A stretch of DNA of 64,000 nucleotides. Source: Elusimicrobiota bacterium. Lineage in GTDB: Bacteria > Elusimicrobiota > Elusimicrobia > FEN-1173. Where the stretch lies: the NCBI GenBank assembly GCA_016722575.1, contig JADKIY010000002.1, forward strand, positions 372,001-436,000, given 5' to 3'. Of this stretch, positions 63,130-64,000 are shown in pieces (position 1 is the first letter of the stretch; every line of letters starts with the position of its first letter). The position numbers were made by a program, and so were the translations under genes. The notes under the pieces were generated by a model, which worked only from the letters and a program-made list of their open reading frames with translations, was not told the origin of the DNA and made no database searches.

Positions 63130-64000
63130 GTGACGGACCCCCTCCCCTCCGCTCCCCGGCGACTCGGCCTCTGGGACGCTTCCGCCCTCGTGGTCGGCTG
63201 CATCATCGGCGCGGGCATTTTCCGCCTCTCCGATTCCGTCGCCCGCGCTTCGCCATCGGTGTTTTTGTTCCTGGCGGCCTGGGTGCTGGGCGGCCTCCTG
63301 TCCCTTTGCGGCGCCCTGGTCTGGGCCGAATTGGCCACCCGGTTCCCCCGGAACGGGGGCGAGTACGTTTTTCTGTCGAACGGCTACGGACGCGCCTGGG
63401 GGTTTGTCTACGGGTGGACCCGTCTTTTCGTCAGCCGCACGGGCACGCTCGCGATTTTGGCCTTCGTTTTCGCCGAGCACGCCGCCCGGGTTTTCGGCAC
63501 GCCGCCCGCCGCGGTCAAACCCATGGCGACCGCCGCTGTCCTGGCGCTCACCGCCTTGAACGTTCTCGGCGTCCGTTTCGGGAAGTCCGTCCAAAACCTT
63601 TTCACCGTTCTAAAGCTCCTGGCTCTCTTCGGGATCGTCGTCGTCGGCCTCCTGGCCGGGCGCGGAACGCCCGTTCATCTCACGCCCTTCTTTCCCCCGG
63701 GACAGACCTCGATCCTTTCGTCCCTGGGGCTGGCCTTGATCCCCGTACTCTGGACCTACGGGGGCTGGTACGAAGCGGCCTACGTGGCGGGCGAAGTGCG
63801 GGACCCCCACGTCAATCTGCCCCGGGCCATCGTCGGCGGACTGCTGGCCACCACCGCGCTGTATCTGTTGATCAACCTGGTGTACATCCTTTATCTGCCG
63901 TTGGACGAAATGCGCGCAACGGATTTGGTGGCGGCGGGCGTGATGGACAAAATCTGGCCCCGGGTGGGCGGCGCGGTGGTGGCCGCCATGGTCATGGTGT
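63130..64000 (+). CDS. APC-superfamily amino-acid permease, N-terminal part (cut by window edge)
   Basis: 290 codons are visible, GTG start. Translation begins TDPLPSAPRRLGLWDASALVVGCIIGAGIFR, the APC transmembrane-1 signature (GCIIGAGIF), then helices SVFLFLAAWVLGGLLSLCGALVWAELATRFPRNGGEYVFLSNGYG and LGLALIPVLWTYGGWYEAAYVAGEV, matching SteT/LAT-type amino-acid exchangers. No stop by base 64000. A GTG start and no Shine-Dalgarno fit the leaderless promoter just upstream. Substrate unknown. Confidence 0.9.
   Translation, partial: MTDPLPSAPRRLGLWDASALVVGCIIGAGIFRLSDSVARASPSVFLFLAAWVLGGLLSLCGALVWAELATRFPRNGGEYVFLSNGYGRAWGFVYGWTRLFVSRTGTLAILAFVFAEHAARVFGTPPAAVKPMATAAVLALTALNVLGVRFGKSVQNLFTVLKLLALFGIVVVGLLAGRGTPVHLTPFFPPGQTSILSSLGLALIPVLWTYGGWYEAAYVAGEVRDPHVNLPRAIVGGLLATTALYLLINLVYILYLPLDEMRATDLVAAGVMDKIWPRVGGAVVAAMVMV

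Overview
The window is a GC-rich (roughly 65 percent by eye) bacterial chromosome segment with dense coding on both strands. The gene set suggests a diderm of the Elusimicrobiota type: class III prepilin, PorV/PorQ-family outer-membrane protein, FlgD-like C-terminal modules on exported repeat proteins, a TPR-LolB fusion beside ispE, spoVG, and a 3,035-residue exported protein. The phylum is an inference from gene content; no rRNA is present.

Layout. 1-9.4 kb: 5' part of proA, then the giant secreted or membrane protein, both on the minus strand, separated by a clear terminator. 9.5-13.5 kb: aconitase, a Nudix hydrolase, and a PuuD-like membrane protein with its terminator. 13.5-19.8 kb: minus-strand run with two exported proteins, an M1 aminopeptidase with HEAT-like tail, a hypothetical protein, xseA and xseB. 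19.8-24.1 kb: envelope proteins, including a five-bladed-propeller hydrolase-like protein with an FlgD-like tail. 24.2-27.1 kb: two adjacent FAD oxidoreductases, one broken by a one-base frameshift. 27.2-34.0 kb: small stress and envelope genes (lipoprotein, TM2, FrnE-like, rhodanese, DUF3592, GGQ release-factor-like, zinc ribbon, DKNYY). 34.0-39.3 kb: a pilin with an ACG start, clpB under CIRCE control, a second copy of the clpB 3' end behind an inserted gene, and 1 kb of hairpin-rich repeat DNA. 39.3-43.6 kb: pth, rplY, prs, glmU and tRNA-Gln with partial copies around it. 43.6-51.6 kb: plus-strand surface operon (TPR, CBM-like, giant FnIII protein, PorV-like). 51.6-63.0 kb: minus-strand housekeeping series (HAMP protein, comEC, acpS, nnrD, M20 amidohydrolase, thiL, tsaE, tsaB, rimI, TPR-LolB, ispE, spoVG) ending in a terminator. 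63.1 kb to the end: an amino-acid permease cut by the window edge.

How parts work together: tsaE/tsaB/rimI (t6A synthesis and ribosomal acetylation), pth, rplY and tRNA-Gln serve translation; glmU, ispE and lolB-like functions serve the envelope; the FnIII and propeller proteins share a C-terminal module and sit near a PorV homologue, suggesting a dedicated surface-sorting route.

The most striking cross-cutting signal is at gene starts. At least seven genes lacking a convincing Shine-Dalgarno have a -10 box ending 6-7 bases (two or three more at 9-11) before the start codon, as expected for leaderless mRNAs. Two other genes lack ATG/GTG/TTG where they should start and have ACG or CTG behind a well-placed Shine-Dalgarno. 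No CRISPR array, integrase, transposase or rRNA was seen.
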